64,000 nucleotides of DNA from Arabidopsis thaliana (lineage: Eukaryota; Streptophyta; Magnoliopsida; Brassicales; Brassicaceae), in assembly GCF_000001735.4 (NCBI RefSeq), contig NC_003074.8:9672101-9736100 (forward strand), given 5' to 3'. Made by a program: the position numbers and the translations under genes. Below are positions 11,953 through 23,157 of the stretch, piece after piece (position 1 is the stretch's first letter; every line of letters starts with the position of its first letter). Below the pieces are notes generated by a model that was not told where the DNA came from, searched no databases, and saw nothing but the letters and a program-made list of their open reading frames with translations.

Positions 11953-12507
11953 TTAAGCTTTAAGGACGTGGTCCTCCATATCAATAACCATGCTCTTGAG
12001 GAGTTGCATGTAGCTGCTTGGTTCGGGGAAATCATCGTTGCGCTTCTCCCATATCATAGTGATTTTGCAGATGCAATCTTCTTCAGACTTGGGAATAAAT
12101 TGGAAATCGATCTCATACACCTTGAGCTGCTCCATCACGTGACCTTCCAGTCCTACAACCTTCATTGTGTTATTCTCATCGTCCATCTCTCTCCTCTCCT
12201 TGAATTCCTCTTGCTTTCCATCTTTACATTCATGTGTACGTATCAGTCAAATTATATTTGGGTCATATTCATATGTAATGATGCAAATAATTTCCAACGT
12301 ATAATAAAGGTATATACCTCCCAATGTGTAGTTCCAAATCTTGATGCTTCCGTGAGTGTCCCATTCGCCGTCGTGAACAGAAACACCTTGGATGTGGTGG
12401 CCAACAGCGTCAGGGAAGAGATGGTTCTCGTTCCTCCACCTCTGGAAGTGTTTCTCTGCTGTTCCTTTTAACGGTACCTCCGTCACGTATGTTCCCGACG
12501 TCGCCAT
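11953..12507 (-). CDS. AT3G26460: MLP-like (Bet v 1/START superfamily) protein, copy B
   Basis: Second member of the tandem MLP pair. Exons 12318-12507 and 11953-12221 (minus strand), 152 residues, no frameshift. It starts MATSGTYVTEVPLKGTAEKH and ends with the same IDMEDHVLKA as copy A. Across the second exon the two proteins differ at only a few positions, showing a recent duplication or conversion. The intron is just 96 nt. A TATATAAA box sits 85 bp upstream. It probably binds a small hydrophobic ligand, as for other MLPs; this is family knowledge, not shown here. Confidence 0.94.
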
Positions 12508-12591
12508 TTCGCTCTCTCCCTCTCTTGTTTAAAAGTTTCCACTCGTGTTTTTGTTTTGGTTGCTGAAATAACACTTGTTGGTTTATATAGA

Positions 12592-12599
12592 TCAGAAGC
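12592..12599 (-). promoter_or_regulatory. TATA box of MLP copy B
   Basis: TATATAAA on the minus strand, 85 bp upstream of the ATG at 12507. Its surroundings (gtttatatag) match those in copy A. Confidence 0.7.
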
Positions 12600-14043
12600 T
12601 GACGCTTTCAAATATGGTTTCTACCGTTTCTTTTAATCATTAAAATAAAATATAAGAGCATTAGTGGATCATAGAAATGTATTTTCTTGATTTGGTAAAC
12701 GAATCCGCGACCACGTTATTAATGTGTATAGTTGGTCCATCATCCTTTACAAGATAATCAATCATACGCGAAACACACTAATCGTGAGGACAATTATCGC
12801 GTATATGTTTACTAAATTTTATCCAATCATTAATCGCAACTGCGACTTGTAGTCGGTACTGAATTGTGATGTTGTGTCATATTTGTATAGTGATTGATAA
12901 ATATTAATATATAATCGTCGTGTCATAAGTAACCTGAATCCATAGATTTGATAGTGTGACTGTGCTTGCGTGTGGAAGTTATACTTATACATGAAAATAT
13001 GTATAAATTAAAATCACATATTTTTATTAATTTAGAGATTTGAGGTAGAACGAAAAGATTAATTTATTTTTGCATTTTATGGATCGATATTAAAAGTTTT
13101 GAATGGTAAGTCAGATTTTTGGTAGTCCAAAATGTGTGACAGATAAACTGTTTTTAATTTTTAATAAGCAAAAAAATAAAAATCAGGCGGCTAACTGCAT
13201 ACAATTTTTGTTTTATTGCTTTTTTAGTAATAAAAGTAGATTAACTGCGTACAGTTCTTTCTCATACGTTAATGTGAGTGGTCCAACGGCAGTCCATAAT
13301 TTTGTAATAAATAAAAAAAACAAAAGGTAAAATAAAATATTAACCTTTTATTCTATAAAAGCACAATTCTTTTTTTGTATTTTGTACCATCACACACACT
13401 ACAAAAAATGTAAATATCTCTCTCATTTTTTTTTAACGTTGCTTTTTAAGCTTATTATCCAATATTCTGATATTGCCTTAAAGAGCAGGATTGAAAAATA
13501 TATGATAAGTTTTCGTCGTTTTATAATTTGTTTATATTTAATAGTATACAACTGGTATTGTAATTCATTGACGTTAATTTTGCTTAAGTTTTTGAACTTT
13601 TTAGAATCTATAACAATATGGTCATGTTTATGTTTTTGCTTAAGTTTTAAAGAAAAAAAGTAAAAAATAAAAAGGAATCTATAAGATTTGCTTGTAACCA
13701 CAAACTCAGCAGTAATATGTACATACACCAATCAAACGATTTAATATGATCATATTACGTCAGTGTATATGTCAGTAATTTGACTCTAAGAAACCTTAAT
13801 TAAAAATTTGTAAACAAGACAATATGCCAAAATAAAATATACGTCTACCTTCTCATTAATTTCCTTGTTTCTTCTTCATTGAACTCTTGAACAAATATTA
13901 TATGGAGATGTCACTTGTCACTTCGAGTTGCTAGGAAACTTCCACCGGTGAATTCCTCCTCTATACAGATTAATTAGTTCATATCCCCTTGTCTCTCAGC
14001 TCTCTATCTCCACACTTTTTCTCTTTAACATATCCTTTACTAA
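12600..14043. other. Divergent spacer between MLP copy B and the RPW8 gene
   Basis: AT-rich non-coding DNA serving as promoter for both flanking genes. A TTGACT W-box-type core occurs near 13779 upstream of the RPW8 gene. No ORF of coding character is present. Confidence 0.55.
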
Positions 14044-14800
14044 ATGGCCGTCACTGATTATTTCGCCGGTGAGATAGCGACGGAGCTTTTGAAGCAGCTC
14101 TTTCTGATATCTGCGAGAGCAGGCCGGTACAAAAACACAGCCGACAACCTCAGCACCTTGATCGAGAACATTCAACCGACGATCAAAGAGATCCAGTACA
14201 GTGGAGTTGAGCTGCCTGCTCACCGCCAGGCTCAAATCCGTATACTCTTTGAGTCTCTAGAGAAGGGCAAGAAACTCATGGACAAATTCTTAACATGCAA
14301 TCGTTGGAATATGATTCGACAGTTATATCTCATGAAGAAAATGGAGAAGCTAGAGAAGACCCTCTCTGATTTCTTTAGGGCTTCCATTTTGACACACATC
14401 CTTGCCGATCTTCATCTTCTCCGGGCCAATTCTGATGAACGTTCCCATGAGGTCTATCTATCTTTGTTTTCTTCTCTCTCCCTTGTGATTTCTTGTTCAC
14501 CAAGTTTGAAGGCCATCTCTATAATACTCGTTTCTTTTGCAGCACGTCACATCAACCAAAGGGTGTGACTACGACGGACTTGGCTCAATTCAGTACCAGC
14601 ACATCCAGCCTAACCTAGACATGGATATGCGGGTCACCATTTTGGAGGCTGAATTCCGCACCTTCTCCAACAACGTCATCAACAACATGCTTGCGATGAA
14701 GCGAGCGCAAGATGTCTTACTACGAGCCAACGGCTTTGACCCCGAGACCCTCCTACCGATGATGTCTCCTCCTGCAGCCTCCATGAATCCTCCTGCTTGA
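14044..14800 (+). CDS. AT3G26470: RPW8 (CC-R) domain protein lacking NB-ARC and LRR
   Basis: The protein corresponds to the N-terminal RPW8-type coiled coil of helper NLRs of the ADR1 family. Exons 14044-14451 and 14543-14800; 221 residues. The first 140 residues carry ADR1-like sequence: FAGEIATELLKQL, QPTIKEIQYSGVEL, CNRWN and a basic KKMEKLEKTLSDFF stretch. After the intron, where ADR1 proteins continue to NB-ARC, a different 85-residue tail follows (HVTSTKGCDYDG... to a PPAASMNPPA end). RPW8 domains can mediate membrane association, oligomerisation and cell death in immunity. A stand-alone domain could act as executor, regulator or decoy; which one is unknown. Confidence 0.92.
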
Positions 14801-15172
14801 CCACATACGACTTAGGATACTTGCAACCCACTCAACCTTGCGGACTACGATCTTTAAAACACAAATTGCTTTCGATTTATGTTTTTCAATTTGTTAAATT
14901 ATGTTTCAGTCACAATTTTAAATATAATTTATCGTCCACTACTCTGTTTTAGCTTCTTCTTTTTCCATACGTTACAATTGACCTTACTTTTTTACGTATT
15001 AAAGAGAGAATTGGTTTATACACCTCAAATCAGCAGGTTCTACATGATGAATGAAGCCCTTTTAATATCAAAACAACCCTTTTAGTAGCTGAAGGAATCA
15101 GATTGTATCTCTAACAAAAAGGCTACCAACAAAATGATGTTATCCAAGTTGGGTTCCAAAATATGGGGTCTC
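14801..15172. other. Convergent spacer
   Basis: 3' flanks of the RPW8 gene (+) and the WD40 gene (-), which converge here. Nothing else is visible. Confidence 0.6.
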
Positions 15173-18100
15173 TCAAGAGCTATGTCTTTCAGGTTGTCTA
15201 TCTGCTCTCTCACACACCTCTTTCTGCATCCGGGAACTGAAGAACGAAGCGCACAAGTCGGGGAAAGGCGGGAAATTGAGTGTTGATCCACAAAACATTG
15301 TTTCCCAAGGTTTCTCTGACATCAATGCTTTCTTCCTAGATCTCTTCTTCTTTTTGCTTATTGCTGCAAGAAAAACTTCATAATCTATGGCGCTAGTCTC
15401 GAGTTTTTCATCGCTATAAGGATCAAATAGAACATATTCATGGCTCCTGTTTACATACGCGAGAAGCGGCTGAGACTTTTTACCATCTTCCACAAATGAA
15501 AGTGTTCCTCCTCTGGCCTGCAATAAACATTGTAATCAAGTCTCTTAACGGCAATGAGAGAACTTTGATTAATCCTTCCTTAGAGTATATACCTTCATTA
15601 CAGTCCAAATAGCTACTGGTTTAGGGCCTGACCCATCAAACAAGAGGATAGCACCATCTTTCCCGCGGAATATCTGTTCGTTAGATTTTACCAACCTATC
15701 AGATTCTGGAAGCCATGTTAAAACTGCAAAGTATGGTGAGTCCACTTCAGTAGCAATGGCTGCAAATAAACAGGAAAAATGAAATATACTTAGACAACCA
15801 AAAAAATCAAGATTTCATGATCAAAAAGATAAATAATAAACCTTCTATGTATAATCTATATGACCATGATAAGCAGAACGTCATCAGATCCCAGACAGAT
15901 AAGTGCGGTGTGGAACCATGGGATGCAGCAATAAGGAAGCCTCCTCCAGTGAATGAGAGTTCCATAATTGGCTGAAACATTTACATATCATTTAAGATTT
16001 CAACAATGACTGTAACTAATGAACATGGAATTGCTTTTGTGTGTTATACAAGTCTTACCGCATTTGCCTTTCCAACTACATACAGGAGTTCGTTCTTTAA
16101 CGGGTGCCAGATCGTAATAACTGTTTTAGCCGCAAGAGCCAGACAAGAACCATCCCCGGAAAAAACAGCAGCTGTTATTGGCGTTCTCCTGAAAAATATT
16201 ACATCAATTTCATTTGACATCACAACGACTAAGTAATGAGAGATGTTAAAAGGTTCCTAATCTTTTACTTATAAGAGCCAACTCCATGACAAATCCAGTT
16301 TGAGTCCTCAGGTGTCAGATTCTTGTCGCTACTGCAAACCCAAATCTTGACAGACATAAAGTCATATCAGTAACACAAAAGGTCAAACGATATTCCAAGG
16401 AAATGATCCATTTTTCACTACTCTGTAATCCTACCTTGAAGTCCCCAGCAGAAGATATACTAACAGCCATGGAACGGGCGGGGTTAAGGGCAATGGCTGT
16501 AATTGCAGCTTCCCTGTGAGAATACAGAAGGATCAAAAGTTACACTCACGATGAGAATCAAGGAGTTTAAAAGTTTATAAGAACATTGAAGTAAAAACCT
16601 GTGAGGTTGATTTATGACTGTCGATAAGCTGAAAGTTTTGCTGTCCGGTACAAATACCCAAAACTTGAGAGAAACTATGCCTTCACTGAAATTGCTTGCA
16701 GCAAATCTGGCCTCAGCTGTAGTCATTACTGAGCCATTCCGAGAGAGAGCAACCGCAGTCACGAGAACCTATTTTCCATAATTCTTCAAATTATTACAAA
16801 ACAGAAAGAGAGCGGATCTTTTACTAGTAACAACTATGTCATCTTACAGAGAAGAAACAAAATGTACTAACCCGGACTTGATCATCATCGTCTGGATGAT
16901 GATCGCAAATTTGAACCTGCATATGTTAGGTTTGTTAAATAGTAAAATCATACAACTATCAGATACAAAACTCAATAAGCCTTTTGGGAAGCTAACCTCT
17001 GAAATGTCATGGTCACTTAAAAGGTTGTAGAGTTGAACACGATGATTCGCTGTGCAGAAAGCAGCTATACCGGAAGAACGATCAATGGATACAGTTCTGG
17101 TGAGGCATATATCCCGCGTTTTGACGTAGCATATAAACCCGTGACGCTCTGGTGTCGGAGGCTATTACATAGTAAAGAACACAATATGCATGTGAAGTTA
17201 ACTCCAACAGAAACGGTATACAATATGAGCATGCTTAAACCAACAATAACAAGGAAAAATTTCGGATGATAGTAAGAACGAACCTTGATTCCAGATATCG
17301 TTCTCAATATCTCCATGGAAGGCATTTTAAGAAGATGAATTTGATTATCTGCACAAATCACCTGAAAATTCTTGATCTTAGTAGAGTTAATGAAACACTT
17401 CATTTGCTTTCTACGGTTGTTGTAAACGGAAAAACTCTTACAGAAGAAAGAGTTGAATCTGAAGAGAAGATGAAATACAACAAGGGAGATCCAATCTTTG
17501 GCAAAAGTTGCTTCTTCCCTGTACCTAGCTCCCAAACAACAAAATCACCTGCCTTTACCCCTAAAAGAGTCACAAGCAAAGGAAATATAGCATAAGAACT
17601 CAATATATATATATATAAGAAACATGAATTCCTTATCAACACACAGAGATACAGTCACTATGATGAAAAAATAACTCAGACTCACCAGAATACAAAAGTG
17701 CTCCATCTGAAGAGAAATTAAGGACGGTTACTTCAGCGCTGTGCCAGTTGAAAGTAGTGCAAGATTCAGTATCATCTTCAGTTTTCACTGAAGTAAATTC
17801 TCCAATACCATTATCCTTCCAAATTAACACTCTTCCTGTTACATCACCGGCTGCTAATATTCTCTGATTGGGATGGAAAGCAAAAACAGTAATCAACTCT
17901 GTATGATGTAATGTCGTCTCCTTTGGCATGAGGTGCTCTGATGCCACATTCCATATATGTATACTGCAGTTATGACAGACGCCGAAAAACTCTCCAGAGG
18001 GACTTAAAACAATAGGTTTTGGTTCTTCCATCTGCACATTAACAAAAATGATTATAGAATCAAACATGAGGCTAATCGAAAAATGGTTAATCCACAAATC

Positions 18101-18727
18101 TGACCTCTTTCAAAGTGTCTCCACTATGAAGAGGGTCTTGAGTGAGATCATATCTCCGGATTTGTCCAAACAAATCTTTGGACACACTTGAATAGTCCTC
18201 AACCGAAACATAAGCAATCACGGAATGTGACACTTGAGCTGGAATCATCACCTACAAAGTCCCAACAGACACTTAGAAAAGGGCAATTGAAAGTTATCAA
18301 ATTTTTGTTTATAAGCTGCAAAGTATGGAACTTTAACAGACCAGAGAGTGAATTGGAAGGTGGGTATCAAATATCTTCAAAAGCTTCGGCGCAGAGAACT
18401 CCCAAATCCGAATTTTCCCATCGAGCGACGAAGTCCAACAGTAACTGACGGTTTCGTCGGAAGACGGATCAACAATCACAGACGTCACAGGCGCTGTATG
18501 ATCCTCGAGTGAAGTAATCTTAAAAACACACACACGCATACGCTAATGAGAGAAGAAGATTAGAGGGAAACCCTAAAAGGAAGGATGCTCGAGTCGAGAG
18601 ATAAAACCTTTAAGCCAGTGGCGACGCTGTAAACAGAGACGGTGTTGGCTGTGCATAAAAGAAGCTTCTTTGCGTCTTTCGAAAACGCCGGAGCGGAAGT
18701 AATGTTGTTTCTTCCGCCGCGAATCAT
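15173..18727 (-). CDS. AT3G26480: WDR75/Utp17-like WD40 protein, fifteen exons
   Basis: Likely nucleolar t-Utp component (yeast Utp17/Nan1, human WDR75) for pre-18S rRNA transcription and processing. Minus-strand exons: 18608-18727, 18342-18518, 18105-18251, 17686-18031, 17442-17560, 17284-17361, 16997-17161, 16872-16916, 16599-16768, 16435-16513, 16269-16345, 16059-16188, 15842-15971, 15593-15759, 15173-15517; 764 residues. The start ATG opens MIRGGRNNITSAPAFSKDAK. WD40 strands recur throughout: GKIRIWEF, SIHIWNV, RVLIWKD, DFVVWEL, TIWHPL, LSVWDL. A basic KKKKRSRKK patch near the C-terminus fits nucleolar localisation. All fifteen exons keep phase, so the gene is intact. An alternative ATG at 18767 is in another frame and gives no WD40 continuation. 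Exact C-terminal splicing is the least certain part. Confidence 0.9.
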
Positions 18728-20119
18728 TTTCCTTCAACTCACGGAGATTCTGAGAAGACGCAAACATCTTACTCGGCGATTAAAAATTAGATTTTGCGAC
18801 GTTTTTCCGACGAAATATTACAATGTACCCAGTTTTCGAGGAAATTATGTCTGTGACCAAATTGCGACTAGTACTTAGTACTATATGCTTGTACTTGTAG
18901 TTTCACTTTCTTCGTAACACCTGGCTCTGTGATGACTCCTCTCATTCTCTTCCTCCATGTTTGGGTTTCGCTTCTTGGACTAGGCCTTGACCTTGTTGGG
19001 CCTCGGCCTGTTTGTTTATTTTTTCTGTTTTATCTTTAATAAAATGAGACGGCAAGAAAATAACTTACATAATTTTTCAAGATCTTAAGTATTTTGTATT
19101 TTCTTAATTTATGTGAAAAACCCTGTGGATAAACAAAATATAATGTATAGTCCAATAATTGGAAATTTTGTAGTTAACAAACTCACTTCGTTTTAACAAA
19201 ATATGGATGGATGATTCAGAGGCATAGTATGCGACATTAACTGTATTACAATGGTCGACAATGACTTTGATTTTTGAGGTCGTCCAATAAATACTAAAAT
19301 GTATGGGTATGATTTTAGGTTGACCAATAAACTTCGATATCCATCGTTAATTCCATGAATGTTTTAAAAAACTGAAGTTGCTTCTATTATATATAAGTTA
19401 ATCTATTTTATAATTTTATTTTATGACAGTTTAGCTATAATTTCTTTTCAAAAACATTTATGTTCTTAATTTATCAATCTATCACTTTCCTCGTCAACAT
19501 ATTACTTTTTTTATAAATCTTTTGCATATGACTAGCTTATCGGAAAATCGTTCATATAGATAGCGACATAACTAAAATAAAATTAGAAAGATGATATTGT
19601 TTTGATATAGTGTTTGTTTGTCTTGTTTCAAAAGACTATGCAATCAACTAGTTGTGCGTCTTGTGGATCTAACAGTTTTAAAAATGTTTAGGGTCAATAG
19701 TTTAATCAGACTTGGAACGGTAGTTTATACCTTTAGATACAATATTATCTAAGGTTAATTTATGTCATGGAAAAGTTATATATAGACAAAATGTTCAAAA
19801 AATTTAGGATTTATTGTGAAAAAACGAGAAATGGTAGATGATTCATATACATATCAACTTATTCCAAAGTAAAAAGTTTAAGAAATAAGAAAAATAAAAA
19901 TTGTAGCGTAACAAACATTGACATATGGCTCGTTGGAAACAAACTAAATGTAATAATTATAGTTGTTCATCAAACTATTCGCATACAACCATCATGAACG
20001 ATGACTAAAAATGGGAGACAAAGTGGGACTTTTGTAAATCCTACGTTTAATGAATTAGAATGTTGAATTATTTTTTCAGATTTTTATACATATGAATTGT
20101 TGCTTTCAGTGTTCTCTTA
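18728..20119. other. Spacer between the WDR75-like gene and the copia element
   Basis: The first 150 bp are 5'UTR and promoter of the minus-strand WD40 gene, with a GC-richer stretch to 18970. The remainder is AT-rich with no coding frame or recognisable repeat. Confidence 0.55.
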
Positions 20120-20124
20120 ACCAA

Positions 20125-20632
20125 TGAAAGTAAAGATGCTCAAAGGCTAAATATAAAGAAGATAAATTTCATTTCTCTTGATTATTCTCTTTAGGGTTTA
20201 AGATTACATCATGTTTCCTTTCATAGGCATTATAATCTTAGTGACACTAGGGTTTTCACTGACACATGTCAGGTCTCTATTGATCCTAGACAGTCAAAAC
20301 AGTTTTGTAAAACCACTCCTTCTTTTCCAGCACAGCTCCTTGTTTTTGTCCTTTGATCCAATCTTGATGTACTTTTGGTTTTGTCTTCTTTTGCAGGAGA
20401 TGACCGTTGGAGCTGAGAGTTGTTTAGGGTCTGCGCTTGGGCCTGTTGTTTATTGGGCTTGAGGTTTGCTGCATTCTCAATTTGGCCCAATCTCAGAACC
20501 TTCTTGATAATGTCATCTGAAGAATTTACCTTTACAGATTCCTCTGCTTCGTGTCCGATCACAGCTCTGATCTGGTTCTTCTCTTCACCAATCCGAGTTG
20601 TTGTCTCAACACAAGATGCATTCTCTCTAATA
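20125..20632 (-). repeat. 3' LTR of the copia element
   Basis: 508-bp direct repeat with the copy at 24914-25421. It carries polypurine-tract sequence at its inner edge and is followed outward by the ACCAA duplication. Confidence 0.97.
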
Positions 20633-23157
20633 GCCCCCCGCAAACTCGGCGTAGGTGGAACATCGACGCCTAGTTTGTAACGAAGATCGCAGAACGGCTT
20701 GATGGGGAGAGATTTGGTGAAGATGTCCGCGATCTGTTGATGACCAGGTATGTGCTTCACAATCAGAGCTCCAAGTGCTACTCTCTCTCGAACATAATGA
20801 TAGTGTAGCTGAAAGTGTTTACTTCTTTTGTGGAAAGCTGGATTCGCAGAGAGATACACGGAGGAGAGATTGTCGCAATAGATTTCTGGAGTGTCAAGTA
20901 GAGGAATGCCCAATTCCTTGAGAACAGATCCTAACCAGGTTACCTCCGAGGCAGTGTCAGACAGAGTTCGATATTCAGCTTCGGTTGAGCTTTTGGAGAC
21001 TGAATCTTGCTTTTGTGAGGACCATGAGATGATATTTGTACCAAGGAAGGTACAGTAACCTCCAATGGATCTTCGTGAGTCTATGCAATTTCCATAATCA
21101 CTATCACAGTAAGCTCTCAATCTGCAATATGTGTTCTTATTAAAGGAGATCCCCATTGTTATAGTTCCCTTGATGTACCTCAGAATTCGTTTGAGCAGAT
21201 TGAAGTCAGACACTGTTGGAGCATGCATCTTCTGGCAAACAAAGTTAACAGCAAACTGTATATCAGGTCTTGTTAAGGTAAGATATTGAAGTTTACCTGC
21301 AAGACTTCTGAAATATGTTGGATTGTCAAAGATTTCATCTTGTGCAGGTATAGCAGTCAACTGAAGTGGCAGATGAGTAGGCATTGGAGCACAATCACTC
21401 ATCACAGCCACAGCAAGAAGATCTTCTGCATACTTCTGTTGGGAGAGAAACATTCCTTCTGAATGAAACTGCACTTGAATCCCCAAAAAGTAATGTAGTC
21501 TTCCCATATCTTTCATTCTGAATTCAGTATTCAAGCTGTCTAATAGCTTTGACATCGCATCTGAACTGTTTCCTGTTATTATCATGTCATCAACGTAAAG
21601 CAGCAGCAGGATGATACTCTTGTTCTTGATGTATACAAACAAGGATGGATCCGGCTTGCTACATTCAAAGCCAAACTCAATCAGATAAGTGCTAAATTTA
21701 TCAAACCAAGCACGTGGGAATTGTTTTAATCCGTAGATAGACTTATGCAAAAGACAGACATGATCTGGCTTTGATTTCTCTACAAAACCTGCAGGCTGCA
21801 TCATGTACACTGTCTCTGTGAGATCACCATGGAGGAAGGCATTCTTCACATCCATCTGCTTTATGTCCCACTGCATGATGGTTGCTAGGTGAAGAACTGA
21901 TCTAACTGTCGGAGTTCTCACCACTAGGCTATAAGTTTCCAGGTAATCAATGCCTTCTTCTTGATTAAATCCCTTTGCAACCAGTCTGGCTTTCAGCTTG
22001 TCAAGGGACCCATCAGCATTGAGTTTAGTTCTGAAAACCCACTTGCTGCCTAATACATGCATATTTGGTGTATAGGGCACCAAGGACCAGGTTTTAGCTT
22101 CAGAGCAATTGTCCATTTCTTCGTGCATTGCATCAGTCCAGCCTTCATCTTTTAAAGCAGCTGTCACTGTTTTAGGTTCCGGGTAAGATACTCTTTGAGT
22201 GTGTAAACCATACCTCGGATTTGGTTTTCTGATTCCATCTTTTAATCTTGTTGTCATAGGGTGGGTAGACTGAGATGGCTGAGCTGTTTGGACCTGAGAT
22301 GACTCACTGTTGGAAGATGCACTCTGAGAAGATTGATTCTGAGTAGACTGTTCTGTAGTTGATGGCAGCGGTTGAATGATAGGAGAGTCTTCTGAGGTAG
22401 TGATTTGCTGAGTAGAAGAAGAAGAGCTGTTGCCTATAGGAACATGATCAAAGCCTGCCGTACACCCAGTACTCTCCTCTTCTCTCAACAAAACCCTACC
22501 AGAAGGTACTGAATTTTGATCATTGTGATCTTGATTTTCTGTTGAAGTACCAGTCTGATTCTGTTCTTGTACTGAGCAACCCTTTAACCAAGCAGACATC
22601 AATGGTGTAACATTTGCAGGTTGCAAGTGAATGTAAGCCATAGATGAAAAAGGAAAGAGTGACTCATCAAAGATGACATGACGGCTGATATACACACGCC
22701 CTGTGGTTGGAAGTAAGCATCTGTAGCCCTTATACTTGTCATTGTATCCTAGGAACACACACTTGAGTGATCTAGGGTCGAACTTTGTGGTTGCATAATC
22801 TCTTAGGGTAGGATAGCAGGCACACCCAAAGACACGTAGTGATGTGTAATTTGGAGGCTTTCCCATTAGAACTTCATAGGGACTGCATTTCTTCTCCAAT
22901 ACTGAACTTGGTAGTAGATTGATAAGAAAATTTGCAGTGTAGAACGCCTCAACCCAATACTTCTGTGGCATACTACTTTGGAATATCATTGAGAGTCCTA
23001 ATTCAATAATGTGTCTGTGTTTTCTTTCTGCTAAACCGTTTTGTTGAGGTGTGTGTGGACATGACATCAGTTGTTGAATGCCATGTTTTTGTAGATGAGC
23101 TATGAAGTCTTTGCTTATAAACTCACCCCCACCATCACATTGAAAGGTTCCAATTTT
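20269..23157 (-). pseudogene. copia pol remainder: integrase C-terminal half, reverse transcriptase, RNase H
   Basis: Continues the Gag-Pol frame after the single TAG. It contains the integrase Glu motif (PQQNGLAERKHRHI); the RT palm with LLLYVDDMIITG (catalytic YVDD); and RNase H motifs (YCDSDYGN, SSTEAEYR, ADIFTKSLP). The frame runs on through the polypurine tract into the 3' LTR and stops at 20269. Over about 960 codons there is no other stop or frameshift, so it decayed little. It is called a pseudogene because the stop separates it from the start codon; the first ATG inside (23067) would lack half of integrase. Confidence 0.9.

Noticed and set aside
18573..18767. ATG at 18767 as the WDR75-like start
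   Set aside because: Different frame from the WD40 exons; ATG at 18727 runs in phase into exon 2.
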